A stretch of 64,000 nucleotides of DNA from Pseudomonas helleri (GTDB lineage Bacteria > Pseudomonadota > Gammaproteobacteria > Pseudomonadales > Pseudomonadaceae). The stretch's first letter is position 1. Every line of letters begins with the position of its first letter. Location: assembly GCF_009600315.1 (NCBI RefSeq), contig NZ_WIWC01000002.1:186001-250000 (forward strand), in the 5' to 3' direction. The translations under genes and the position numbers were made by a program. The notes beneath the pieces were generated by a model. That model was not told the DNA's origin, searched no databases, and saw only the letters and a program-made list of their open reading frames with translations. Shown in pieces: positions 1 to 8,431 of the stretch.

Positions 1-1
1 C

Positions 2-613
2 ACCGAGGTATTGCCGCTGGTGGTGGATGTGCGTGACCGCGCCGCGATGGAGCAGGCGATCGGACAGTTGCCGCCCGCATTCAGCACCTTGCGCGGCTTG
101 GTCAACAATGCCGGGCTGGCACTGGGAACTGCGCCAGCCCCTGAGTGTTCGCTGGATGATTGGGAAACCATGGTCGATACCAACATTAAAGGCCTGCTGT
201 ACAGCACGCGTTTGCTGCTCCCACGTTTGATCGCCCATGGCGCGGGGGCTGGCATCGTCAATTTGGGATCGATTGCGGGCAACTGGCCGTATCCCGGCAG
301 CCATGTGTATGGCGCGAGCAAAGCCTTTGTGCGGCAGTTTTCACTGAACCTGCGCTGTGACTTGCAGGGCACCGGGGTGCGCGTGACCAACCTGGAACCG
401 GGGTTGTGCGAGAGCGAGTTTTCACTGGTGCGCTTTGCCGGGGACAAGGCCAAGTACGACTCAGTCTACGCCGGGGCACAGGCGATTCAGCCCAAGGACA
501 TTGCCGAGACGATTTTCTGGCTACTCAACCAGCCGGCGCACATCAATATCAACAGCCTTGAACTGATGCCCGTCAGCCAGTCGTGGAGCAATTTTGCGAT
601 TGAGCGAGCTTAG
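2..613 (+). CDS. SDR-family NAD(P)-dependent oxidoreductase (5' end outside window)
   Basis: Short-chain dehydrogenase/reductase, probably of the YdfG-like group that reduces or oxidises small hydroxy acids in the cytosol. The reading frame is open from the window edge, so the N-terminal Rossmann glycine motif is missing. Visible are the SDR structural motif VNNAG, the catalytic serine in NLGSIAG and the catalytic pair in VYGASK (YxxxK), followed by the NLEPG segment typical of classical SDRs. The gene ends at a TAG that overlaps by 4 bases the stop of the convergent NmrA-like gene. Substrate cannot be read from sequence; the YdfG-like assignment is inferred from the C-terminal half and is moderate. 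Confidence 0.85.
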   Translation, partial: TEVLPLVVDVRDRAAMEQAIGQLPPAFSTLRGLVNNAGLALGTAPAPECSLDDWETMVDTNIKGLLYSTRLLLPRLIAHGAGAGIVNLGSIAGNWPYPGSHVYGASKAFVRQFSLNLRCDLQGTGVRVTNLEPGLCESEFSLVRFAGDKAKYDSVYAGAQAIQPKDIAETIFWLLNQPAHININSLELMPVSQSWSNFAIERA

Positions 614-1500
614 GAATAAACAAACGCGCTGCGGTGCTTTTGCACAAAGTCTTCCCAGCGCACGGGCTGGCGGCCGGTGATTTCAGGGAAGTTGTCGAAG
701 GTTTCTTCAACACCGGGGATCTGCCGCGCGGCCATGCGGGTGAAGTTGTCGTGTACGCAGGTCATGTAAGCCATTTCGGCCCCGGCGGCGCGCATGTTCT
801 CCAGAAACACATCCGGCGATTGGGCGTCGTAGCGAAACGGCTGGCCGAGCACACGGGTCATGATGGCCGCGATGTCGCCGTAGGATTGCACGTCGTAACC
901 CAAACGGTAGGTTTTGCCGCCGTGTTTGATTGGATGCAACAGAGTCTGCGCCGCAACACAGGCAACGTCTTCGCCGTCCACCCAGCTGAACCGGGCATCG
1001 CCGGTGTATTGCTCAATCACCCCGTTCTTTACGGCTTGGGTGCCGTCGTAGCTGAGCAGGTTTTGCATAAAGCATTCCGGGCGCAAATGGGTGAACGAGA
1101 AGCCGCACCATTCGATATAGCGTTCTACGAACTGATGCCAGGCCCAATGGCCGATGGTGGTGTCGTCCCGCCCGCAAGCACCCAGATGCACGATGTGCTG
1201 CACACCGGATTTTTTCGCCTGGTCGAGAAACGCTTTGCTCTGTCGCAGCATGTCGACGGTATAGCCGGTGACGAGAAACGCGCGGTCGATGCCTTCCAGC
1301 GCCGGGGCCAGGGTTTCTTCCTTATCGAAGTCGAGCATGACCGTGCGGATGCCGAGCGCTTCGAATGGTTTGGCCTTGGCCGCAGACCGCACGGCGGCCA
1401 CCAGGGTGATGGTGTCGTCCGCCAGCAGGTTGCGCAGCGTGTCGCCGCCGATCTGGCCGGTAGCGCCGGTGATTAATACGGTGGGTTTATGCGAAGTCAT
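610..1500 (-). CDS. NmrA-like NAD(P)-binding protein
   Basis: Atypical SDR of the NmrA/HSCARG type, 296 aa, cytosolic. Residues 7-18 form a Rossmann dinucleotide-binding loop (TGATGQIG), followed by a second strand and VRSAAKAK, which can hold NADP. No classical YxxxK catalytic pair is evident, as expected for NmrA-like proteins, which either sense redox cofactor ratio or reduce quinone-like compounds. It is divergent from a LysR regulator whose start lies about 115 bases away, the usual arrangement for a LysR regulator and its target. Function beyond cofactor binding is inference. Confidence 0.8.
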   Translation of the reverse strand: MTSHKPTVLITGATGQIGGDTLRNLLADDTITLVAAVRSAAKAKPFEALGIRTVMLDFDKEETLAPALEGIDRAFLVTGYTVDMLRQSKAFLDQAKKSGVQHIVHLGACGRDDTTIGHWAWHQFVERYIEWCGFSFTHLRPECFMQNLLSYDGTQAVKNGVIEQYTGDARFSWVDGEDVACVAAQTLLHPIKHGGKTYRLGYDVQSYGDIAAIMTRVLGQPFRYDAQSPDVFLENMRAAGAEMAYMTCVHDNFTRMAARQIPGVEETFDNFPEITGRQPVRWEDFVQKHRSAFVYS

Positions 1501-1616
1501 ACATACGCCTTTTGGGTCGTCAAAATCGAGACGTGTGAGGTTACTCGGGAATACAGGCGCTATTTGCGATACCTTTTACCGAATCACATGAACTGAATTC
1601 ATCAATAGGTAAGGGT

Positions 1617-2540
1617 ATGTTTTCATCCGAGCGCTTGAAGGGGATTGATGTGTTTGTCTGCGTCGCGGACTCAGGCAGTTTTCGCGCCGCGGCCGAGCGT
1701 CTCAATCTGACGGCATCGGCCATCAGCAAAGCGATCGCCCGTCTTGAAGGGCGGTTGCAGGTACGTTTGTTTGAACGCACCACACGGCGCTTGGCACTGA
1801 CCGATGCGGGCACCGCGTTCTATCGAACCTGCACCGGGGTATTGGCTGAACTGGAAGAGGCCGAGCTGGCCTTGCAGGTGGAAAACACCGAGCCGCGGGG
1901 TCGAGTGCGCATAGATTTGCCCGCCGCGTTCGGCCGCTTGCTGGCATTGCCGGTGATTCTGCGCTGTGCGCAGGCCCATGCTCTGTTGTGGCCGCATATC
2001 TCGTTTTCGGATCGCTTTATCGACCCGGTGGAAGAGGGCGTCGACATTATGGTGCGGGTCGGTGGGCCACAGGTGTGGTCGGCGGCGCTGGAGCATCGTT
2101 ACCTGGGCAGCGAACGGCATGTGTTCTGTGCGGCCCCGGCGTATTTGAGCCTTCACGGCACACCCACGACTGATCGTGAGCTGGAGCAGCACCAGTGTGT
2201 CGCATATGGCCTGGCAGACGGGACGGTCAGCCCGTGGCGATTTGCGGGCAGCCGAGCGGGGGAGGTTGAGCGACGGGTCATGCCTGCGCAGTACATCGTG
2301 GGCGACGGCGAAGGGCAGGTGATGGCGGTGTTGGCGGGGTGCGGCATTGCCCAATTGCCGACCTGGCTGATCAAGCAGCCTCTGGCCGATGGCTCATTGG
2401 TAGAACTGCTGCCGCATTTGGCCAGCGAGGGATTGCCGATCCATCTGGCGTGGCCCAAAAACCGTCAGCATCTGCCTAAAGTGCGAGTGTTGCTCGATGC
2501 GTTAACTCAGGGATTAACCGGCGGAATCCAAACTCCGTAG
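1617..2540 (+). CDS. LysR-family transcriptional regulator
   Basis: 307-aa LysR-type regulator. Residues 5-65 are the winged helix-turn-helix (GSFRAAAERLNLTASAISKA), followed by the linker helix and a periplasmic-binding-protein-like effector domain. The ATG is the first in frame after the divergent intergenic gap. It sits head to head with the NmrA-like gene, which is the likely target. The effector is unknown. Family is secure; regulon is inferred from position only. Confidence 0.9.
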   Translation: MFSSERLKGIDVFVCVADSGSFRAAAERLNLTASAISKAIARLEGRLQVRLFERTTRRLALTDAGTAFYRTCTGVLAELEEAELALQVENTEPRGRVRIDLPAAFGRLLALPVILRCAQAHALLWPHISFSDRFIDPVEEGVDIMVRVGGPQVWSAALEHRYLGSERHVFCAAPAYLSLHGTPTTDRELEQHQCVAYGLADGTVSPWRFAGSRAGEVERRVMPAQYIVGDGEGQVMAVLAGCGIAQLPTWLIKQPLADGSLVELLPHLASEGLPIHLAWPKNRQHLPKVRVLLDALTQGLTGGIQTP

Positions 2541-2589
2541 CAGCCGTGGGCCTTTTACTTTCAGATAGATCGCGTGCTCGGAACTTGCG

Positions 2590-2690
2590 ACGATTGCATC
2601 GTCGAACGCAGCCTCGCATTACTCGACAGCTGCTACGAGCATGCTCCGTAGCAGCTGCCGAAGGCTGCGTTCGGCTGCGTAGCAGTCGTA
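2590..2690. repeat. REP-like inverted pair (REPIN-like)
   Basis: Two oppositely oriented copies of a GC-rich palindromic unit built around CAGCTGCYG and GCTGCGTTCG lie between the LysR and Lrp genes (about 2591-2638 inverted, 2648-2690 direct). They resemble the intergenic REP/REPIN units common in Pseudomonas. A related unit follows at 2720-2760. Confidence 0.55.
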
Positions 2691-2719
2691 AACCCAGGCA
2701 CACAGTGGATCCCGTTTTG

Positions 2720-2760
2720 CGACCGCTGCGCGCTCGATCGCAGCCTGCGGCAGCGACTAC
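2720..2760 (-). repeat. REP-like unit, copy A
   Basis: Read on the minus strand this is GTAGTCGCTGCCGCAGGC followed by TGCGATCGAGCGCGCAGCGGTCG. It matches, with few changes, the units at 10421-10458 and 45303-45343. It abuts the 3' end of the Lrp-family gene. Confidence 0.6.
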
Positions 2761-3215
2761 AACGGCAAAACCCGGTCATTGATGACGTTTTTCATCACCA
2801 GCGTCGACACCAGCCTTTGTACGTTGGGCAGTGAGGTCAGGGACTCATCATAGAGCTGCTGAAACGCTGCAAGGTCTTTGGTGATGACTTGCAGCAGGTA
2901 GTCCGGATCATCAAACAACCGCTGTGCTTCGACGATCTGCGCCACGTCCAGCAACGCCGCTTCAAAGTCGGTAATCGCCTGACGCGTCACTTCGCGCAGG
3001 GTTACGAACACAATCGCGGAAAACCCCAGACCCAGCTCTTTGGGGTCCAGCAAGGCGCGATAGCCCAGAATCACCCCCGATTCTTCCAGTGCCCGTACCC
3101 GTCGATGACATGGCGAAAGACTTAAGCCCACCCGCTCAGCCAGTTCCGTGAGAGAAAGTCGGCCGTCCGCGTGCAGCTGCGCAAGAATCTTTCGGTCAAT
3201 TCTGTCCACTGGCAA
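2757..3215 (-). CDS. Lrp/AsnC-family transcriptional regulator
   Basis: 152 aa, normal length for the family. The N-terminal helix-turn-helix (about residues 4-60, LTELAERVGLSLSPCHRRVR) is followed by the RAM ligand-binding domain with the usual GYRALLDPKELG linker and the DYLLQV segment. Family members sense amino acids and form octamers. The gene is divergent from a LysE-type exporter 130 bases away, so control of amino-acid export is the natural inference. Confidence 0.92.
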   Translation of the reverse strand: MPVDRIDRKILAQLHADGRLSLTELAERVGLSLSPCHRRVRALEESGVILGYRALLDPKELGLGFSAIVFVTLREVTRQAITDFEAALLDVAQIVEAQRLFDDPDYLLQVITKDLAAFQQLYDESLTSLPNVQRLVSTLVMKNVINDRVLPL

Positions 3216-3345
3216 TAACCTTCTAGTTGGATGCGGGGGCTGAGGAATAAACGAAAGATAATCCTATCAGCATTTCCCTATTCTTCTATCCATAGCGTGC
3301 GCACCCCTGGCGACACGCACTGGGCTTGTAGAAGGCAGGTATCCC

Positions 3346-3963
3346 GTGACTTTGCACATAGTCGCCGCATTTTGGGCGGTGTCGTTTCTGTTCATCATTA
3401 CCCCCGGCGCCGACTGGGCTTACGCCATTTCTGCCGGGATGCGCGAGCGACGCGTCGCCCCTGCGGTGGCGGGTTTGCTTTCGGGGCATTTGCTGGCGAC
3501 GTTGATTGTGGCCGCCGGTGTGGGCGCGTTGCTGGCCAACAGCCCGATGGTCATGTCGCTGCTCACGCTGGCGGGCGCCCTGTATTTGCTCTGGCTGGGT
3601 GTGGGCATGATTCGCCAGCCCTCAACCCCCGCGGAAGGGCAGGTAGAGGGCGCAGATTCATGGTTTCGCTGGGCCTGGAAAGGCACCTGCGTCAGCGGCA
3701 TGAACCCCAAGGTGCTCTTGCTGTTTCTGGCCCTTTTACCGCAATTTACTGACCCGTTATCGACCTGGCCGATCCCGGCGCAAATCCTGGCGCTGGGCTC
3801 GTTGCATGCCTTGAGTTGCGCGGTGGTATACCTGCTGGTGGGCTTTGGCGCTCAAGCCGTGTTGCGCACCCGGCCCAGCGCTGCGAGGGCTGTGAGCCGG
3901 GTGTCCGGGGCGATCATGATCGTTATTGCGCTGATATTGCTGGCGGAGCAAGTGCTGCGTTGA
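3346..3963 (+). CDS. LysE/RhtB-family amino-acid exporter
   Basis: Inner-membrane exporter of 205 aa with about six hydrophobic segments. The diagnostic TPGAD motif is near the N terminus (residues 20-24) and the GMNPKVLLLFLALLPQF segment follows in mid-protein. The family exports amino acids or homoserine-like compounds. The GTG start at 3346 fits the family N terminus; a longer out-of-frame reading that starts at 3231 is not protein-like. The Lrp-type gene next to it is the probable regulator. Specific substrate unknown. Confidence 0.9.
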   Translation: MTLHIVAAFWAVSFLFIITPGADWAYAISAGMRERRVAPAVAGLLSGHLLATLIVAAGVGALLANSPMVMSLLTLAGALYLLWLGVGMIRQPSTPAEGQVEGADSWFRWAWKGTCVSGMNPKVLLLFLALLPQFTDPLSTWPIPAQILALGSLHALSCAVVYLLVGFGAQAVLRTRPSAARAVSRVSGAIMIVIALILLAEQVLR

Positions 3964-4662
3964 TTACAGGACGTGAAGGCCCAGCCCCGCCAGCAACATG
4001 CCCGCCTGGGCCTTGGAAATGATCGCGCCCTTGAACAGCTTCGCATCGGTGAGGCGCAAGCCATGCAGACTGGCTTCGCGCAAATCGGCCTGATCAAAGC
4101 GTGCGTTGTTGACCCGCGCCAGCGACAGGCTGCCCCCTTCAACAAAAACCGCCTGACGGAAATCGCAATAGCTCAGGTCAGCCTCGGCAAAGTCCAGCGT
4201 GCGCAGTTCGGCCTTGTAGAAGGAGATGCCCGACAGGATCGCACTGCGCAACACGCACTCCTTGAACACCAGACCCAGGGTTGAGGTGTCGACGAAGTTG
4301 GCGCCGGTCAACTTGCAGCCCTCGAACAGCGCGTGAGCCAGCTTGCTGCGTTGCCAAAGGGTGTTGTTCAAATCGCAATTAACAAACACCGCTTCTTCCA
4401 GCGTGGCAGCACGAAACACCGCTTGGGCGGCGCGACAGCTTTGCCAATGCGTATTGGACAGGTCGGCGGCCGTCAGGTTGGTGTCACCAAACAGGCAGCG
4501 CTCAAAGCGTGAACCGGCAAGGTTCACGCGGGACAAGTCCTGCCCACTGAAATCGATGCCTTGAAAGCAGAGGGGCTGGCCAGCGTCTTTAATGAAGTCC
4601 GCGAGTGCGGTATCACCCAGTTCAGAGGCGTCGACCGTGACGTAATGGTTTTCAGAAAGCAT
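3964..4662 (-). CDS. Pentapeptide-repeat protein (Qnr-sized)
   Basis: 232 aa made largely of A(D/N)LxX/FxxC-type pentapeptide repeats from about residue 30 to 215, for example FQGIDFSGQDLSRVNLAGSR and ADLSYCDFRQAVF. These form a right-handed quadrilateral beta helix. Length and cysteine-rich repeats are similar to Qnr/MfpA-like proteins that mimic DNA and protect gyrase, but many chromosomal pentapeptide proteins have unknown roles. It is convergent with the LysE gene, its stop directly abutting. The gyrase link is inference only. Confidence 0.85.
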   Translation of the reverse strand: MLSENHYVTVDASELGDTALADFIKDAGQPLCFQGIDFSGQDLSRVNLAGSRFERCLFGDTNLTAADLSNTHWQSCRAAQAVFRAATLEEAVFVNCDLNNTLWQRSKLAHALFEGCKLTGANFVDTSTLGLVFKECVLRSAILSGISFYKAELRTLDFAEADLSYCDFRQAVFVEGGSLSLARVNNARFDQADLREASLHGLRLTDAKLFKGAIISKAQAGMLLAGLGLHVL

Positions 4663-4838
4663 GACGCCTCACAAGAGATTCAATTAAGCGGCGGCCATAG
4701 TGAGTTACCGAGTGCGAATCATCAATATTGATAACCCGCGCGATGTGTGAGCAAGAATCCTTGATCCGCGTCTGCACAGCTCGCTTCACGGCCCTGTAAC
4801 ATGGTCCACCGGCCTGATACCTGAATAGAGAAGCCTTC

Positions 4839-5228
4839 ATGCAAAAAGCGGCGATATTGACCCTGGTTCTGAGTTTCGCCAGCGCCTTCACCAGCACGGG
4901 CGCGTTGGCCGCTGGCGATGCCGTGGCGGGAGAGAAGCTGTACACGAAAATGTGCGGCGGCTGTCACAGCATCGGCGAAAACGCCCGCGATGGCTTTGGC
5001 CCACAGCTCAATGGCGTGATTGGCCGCGCGGCCGGTTCTTCACCGACCTACCTGTACTCTGACGCCATGAAAAATTCCGGCGTGGTGTGGACGAAAGACA
5101 AGCTGGCAGCCTACATCGAGGCGCCGAAGAAAGTGGTGAAAGGCACGCGGATGATTTTCTGGGGCATCAGTGACCCGGAGAAAATCGACAACATTCTGAC
5201 CTATATCGAGCAGTTTCAAGATCAGTGA
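4839..5228 (+). CDS. Class I c-type cytochrome
   Basis: 129-aa periplasmic cytochrome c. A cleavable signal peptide covers residues 1 to about 25 (ending GALAA). The haem attachment site is C39-G-G-C42-H43, and M105 in TRMIF is the likely sixth ligand. Size and motif order resemble the cytochrome c2/c-550 group that shuttles electrons between membrane complexes or dehydrogenases and oxidases. It stands alone, followed without gap by a convergent small gene, so its partner is not indicated. Confidence 0.92.
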   Translation: MQKAAILTLVLSFASAFTSTGALAAGDAVAGEKLYTKMCGGCHSIGENARDGFGPQLNGVIGRAAGSSPTYLYSDAMKNSGVVWTKDKLAAYIEAPKKVVKGTRMIFWGISDPEKIDNILTYIEQFQDQ

Positions 5229-5558
5229 TCACTGAATGTCTTTCAAGTAATCCCTGAGATGGGTCACGGGTGCGCTCAGTTGTTCAAGCGTTTGGGCGCG
5301 GGTGACCTCGTTGGCCAGCTTGAGCAGCTCGCGGCCCATCACCGTGTTCGGGCCGCCGAGCGCATTGAGCGCCACATCAAGGCATTGATTGAGCTTGAAC
5401 TGAATGGCGCCCACCTCGCCGTTACGCGACAGCAAGGCAAACACTTCGCGCTGGTACTCGCCCATCACCGGATCGTCGCGCAACAGCGGGCTTGAGCCTT
5501 CAGGCTCATAAGCCAGTTTGAAGGCATAAAGGGCGGCGGTTTCCAGATGCGAATCCAT
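5229..5558 (-). CDS. Hypothetical protein, 109 aa
   Basis: Acidic, mostly helical small protein without signal peptide or membrane segment. I do not recognise a domain. Its stop codon directly abuts the cytochrome c stop on the other strand, and its codon use looks like the neighbouring core genes, which supports it being real. No function is proposed. Confidence 0.65.
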   Translation of the reverse strand: MDSHLETAALYAFKLAYEPEGSSPLLRDDPVMGEYQREVFALLSRNGEVGAIQFKLNQCLDVALNALGGPNTVMGRELLKLANEVTRAQTLEQLSAPVTHLRDYLKDIQ

Positions 5559-5714
5559 GGGTGCTACTTAACCTCTGATGCAATGTGAGAAGCACGCTGG
5601 AAACATCAACGCTGAGACCATCACTTCTCAAACCACTGCTGGAATTTCAAGCGGTGACGAGCATAGCCGACTGTTGCAGGGTTTTGAAGGGCGGGCGCCT
5701 GCAAGCGCTCACCA

Positions 5715-6530
5715 TTACACCGCAATAAATGCCAACGGCACATCGCGCACCTGCACCGGCGCAACCGGCTGATAATGACCGTCGTTGGTCAGTTCGTGCA
5801 GCAGCTCTTCACGCAGTTGATGAAACTCAAAACTGCTGCGCTGGCGGGGATGCGGCAAGTCGATGTTGACAACTTGTTTGATCTGCCCTGGTCGCGGCTC
5901 CAGCACCACGACCCGGTCAGCCAGGAAAATCGCTTCTTCAACATCGTGGGTCACCAGCACCGTGGTGATCTTTGAACGCGCCCGAATCGCCAGCAGTTCG
6001 TCCTGCATTTGCTGACGAGTGAGTGCATCCAAAGCACCGAAGGGTTCGTCCAGCAGTAAAATCCGCGGGCTGGCCACCAAGCCACGGGCAATCGCAACCC
6101 GCTGCGCCATGCCGCCCGACAATTGATGCGGAAAGGCCCGCGCAAAATCATTCAAGCCCACCAATTCAATAAACGCTGCCACCCGCTCTTGACGCTGCGC
6201 AGGGCTTAGCACGGCGTTGACCAGCCCCAGGCCGATATTGTCGGCAACGCTCAGCCACGGGAACAGGCGGTGCTCTTGAAACACAATCCCACACTCGCTG
6301 CCCACGCCCTTGACGGCCTTGCCATCCACTTCAATAGCGCCGCGAAACTCAGTGTCCAGCCCCACCAGCAAACGCAACAGGGTCGATTTTCCGCAGCCAC
6401 TGGAGCCCACAATGGCCACAAATTCGCCCTCGGTTATGTGCAGGTTAAAGTCGCGGATGGCTTCAAGCTCCAGACCATCCACTTCGAACGATTTACCCAC
6501 TTGGTTGAAGCTGACGATTGGTGCGTTCAT
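5715..6530 (-). CDS. atsC: Sulfate-ester ABC transporter ATP-binding protein
   Basis: 271-aa ABC ATPase of the TauB/SsuB class. Walker A is GSSGCGKST (residues 42-50), the signature is LSGGMAQRVA, and Walker B is ILLLDEPFGALD. It energises import of sulfonates or sulfate esters from the periplasm. Its start overlaps by 4 bases the end of the fused permease gene upstream, so the two are translationally coupled. Divergent neighbours encode the binding protein and AtsK; that layout matches the ats genes of P. putida S-313, which is the basis for the name. Confidence 0.82.
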   Translation of the reverse strand: MNAPIVSFNQVGKSFEVDGLELEAIRDFNLHITEGEFVAIVGSSGCGKSTLLRLLVGLDTEFRGAIEVDGKAVKGVGSECGIVFQEHRLFPWLSVADNIGLGLVNAVLSPAQRQERVAAFIELVGLNDFARAFPHQLSGGMAQRVAIARGLVASPRILLLDEPFGALDALTRQQMQDELLAIRARSKITTVLVTHDVEEAIFLADRVVVLEPRPGQIKQVVNIDLPHPRQRSSFEFHQLREELLHELTNDGHYQPVAPVQVRDVPLAFIAV

Positions 6531-8125
6531 GCGTGCCTCCAGCGAGTGGCGCGGGTTTCAATCATTTGGCCAATGAGGTTGAGGGCGGCACCGGTCACAC
6601 CCACCAACAGCATGCCGCTGAAGAGGGTGTCCATGCGCAGCAGTTGTTGCGCGCCGATCATCAAGCTGCCGATTCCGCCGTTGGATGGCATGAAGTATTC
6701 GGCGCCGATGGTGCCCAACCATGCGTAGATCAAGCTCAGGCGTAGCCCGGCGAATATCCCCGGTGCAGCGCCGGGCAAAACCAGTAACCGCAAACGCTGC
6801 CACAGGTTCAAACGCATCACGAGCGCCGCCTCGCGCAACTGGGGGGAGAGGTGAGACACGCTGCGTTGAGTGGCAATAAACAGCGGAAAAAAAGCAGCCA
6901 GAGCGACGAAGACCCCCTTCGACAACTCGCCCAGACCAAACCATGCCGTGAGCAAAGGCACCCACGCAAAAATCGCAATTTGGCGCAGTGCCGACAGGCT
7001 CGGGCCCAGCAGTCGCTCGCAGAAAGGCGACAACCCCAGCAACACGCCAACGCCAAACCCCAAACTGCCCCCCAACAACAAACCGCCAAGGGTGCGTTTC
7101 AGGCTCAAGCTCAGCGCGGTGAGCAAACTGCCGTCGGCCAAGCCATGCCAGGTGCTTTGCAATACGGCCAGCGGGCTGAGCAAAATCTGCGGATCCACCC
7201 ATTGCAGCTCAACCGCCACCTGCCACAGCGCAAACAACGCCAGCGGCAGCCACCACGACTGCGCACGCTGCCAGCCGGTGTAACGCGGGCCACGGGTCAA
7301 CTGAGCGGTGGCGGTATGGGGCCAATGCACCCATTTTTTGTCCAGCCAACCGATGCCGCGATCCATCGCCACACCCACCACACCGATCACCACGATGCAC
7401 ACAAAGACGATGTCGAGCATAAACAGCTGCCGTGCATACACCATCAAGTAGCCAATGCCTTCACTGGACGCCAACAGCTCCACCGCCAATAACGACGTCC
7501 AGCCGGTGGCCAATGCCAATCGCACCCCGGACATAAAGCCGGGCAGGGCCGCAGGAATAATCAGGCGGGTGAGTTGCAGGTGCAGTGGTAAACGCAACAC
7601 CTGCGCTGCTTCGCGCAACTTGGGTTGCGCGTCACGCACGCCCACCAGCGTATGCAGCGTCACGGGCACCACTATCGCCTTGATCAGCACCACCAGTTTG
7701 AGCACTTCACCAATGCCGAAAAACACCATAAACAGAGGAATCCACGCCAGCGTCGGAATTTGCGCCAAGGCGCTGAACGAGGGCAGCACCCAGCGCTCAG
7801 CACGACGGCTCAACCCCAATGTGGCGCCCAGCAGCGCGCCAAGGGTCACCCCCGCCAGCAGACCCACACACAAACGCTGCAGGCTGATCGCCAAATGGCT
7901 CCATAACTCACCCGAGCCCAGCTCCAGAGCGCTTTGCCACACCAACGACGGCGCTGGCAGGATCTGCTCGCTCATCCACTGATTACGACTGGCAAGCCAC
8001 CACAGTGCCAGCACACTTATCGGAAGCAGCCACAGTATCAACCGCTGACTGAACGTAGGTAACCAAACCTTCAACCCGGATAGCGGGGCGACCAAGGGCA
8101 AATTGAGCAGCGAAGCCTTAGCCAT
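6527..8125 (-). CDS. atsB: Fused double-domain ABC permease for sulfate esters
   Basis: 532 aa, about twice the length of TauC/SsuC. It holds two BPD-type permease domains in one chain (about residues 80-265 and 340-525). Each has its own EAA loop for contacting the ATPase (EAAQVLRLPLHLQLTRLIIP and EAALVMRLNLWQRLRLLVLP), giving roughly twelve membrane segments. A homodimer of a single-domain permease is usual for this transporter class, so the fusion makes the two halves free to diverge. It is the first gene of the leftward operon with atsC and is divergent from the binding-protein gene. Confidence 0.85.
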   Translation of the reverse strand: MAKASLLNLPLVAPLSGLKVWLPTFSQRLILWLLPISVLALWWLASRNQWMSEQILPAPSLVWQSALELGSGELWSHLAISLQRLCVGLLAGVTLGALLGATLGLSRRAERWVLPSFSALAQIPTLAWIPLFMVFFGIGEVLKLVVLIKAIVVPVTLHTLVGVRDAQPKLREAAQVLRLPLHLQLTRLIIPAALPGFMSGVRLALATGWTSLLAVELLASSEGIGYLMVYARQLFMLDIVFVCIVVIGVVGVAMDRGIGWLDKKWVHWPHTATAQLTRGPRYTGWQRAQSWWLPLALFALWQVAVELQWVDPQILLSPLAVLQSTWHGLADGSLLTALSLSLKRTLGGLLLGGSLGFGVGVLLGLSPFCERLLGPSLSALRQIAIFAWVPLLTAWFGLGELSKGVFVALAAFFPLFIATQRSVSHLSPQLREAALVMRLNLWQRLRLLVLPGAAPGIFAGLRLSLIYAWLGTIGAEYFMPSNGGIGSLMIGAQQLLRMDTLFSGMLLVGVTGAALNLIGQMIETRATRWRHA

Positions 8126-8431
8126 CGCAGACCTCCGTTGTCGGCTGTGCGGGCAAAACCAAACGGGTTTTGATATTTCCGTTTGATCTATTAATTAACG
8201 TTACCCCTGCCTATCAGAGATAAAGACTGTTCTTTATGGCGTGTCTTTGCCTGCGCTTCCAATGCATTGAATGAATATTTTCAGTGCATTTCATGCATGC
8301 CGAGCCAGCAGCCGCAGGCTAGAACGCTTATTCCTTTTGGTTACTAAGTTGTGAATTCTTAGTATTTATTGATAAAAAAATCTTATGCCTACTTTTGCTC
8401 CTCAACGCCCCCGCTATCAGGAGCTGCACCC
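8126..8431. promoter_or_regulatory. Divergent atsB/atsR control region
   Basis: This 306-base non-coding stretch separates the two transporter operons and must hold both promoters. It contains clustered TGCAT motifs: AATGCATTG at 8260-8268 and GTGCATTTCATGCATGCCGA at about 8284-8303. Similar motifs occur upstream of the sulfatase (12209-12229) and of the TonB receptor (13226-13299), so they are candidate operators for the cluster's LysR regulator. An AT-rich stretch near 8341-8385 is a plausible promoter for atsR. Experimental support is not available here. Confidence 0.5.

Noticed and set aside
634..1476. 280-codon plus-strand frame opposite the NmrA-like gene
   Set aside because: Mirror frame of a high-GC gene; no family resemblance, while the opposite strand encodes a clear Rossmann protein.
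6851..7492. 213-codon plus-strand frame inside atsB
   Set aside because: Low-complexity Gln/Arg-rich translation, antisense to a well-defined permease.
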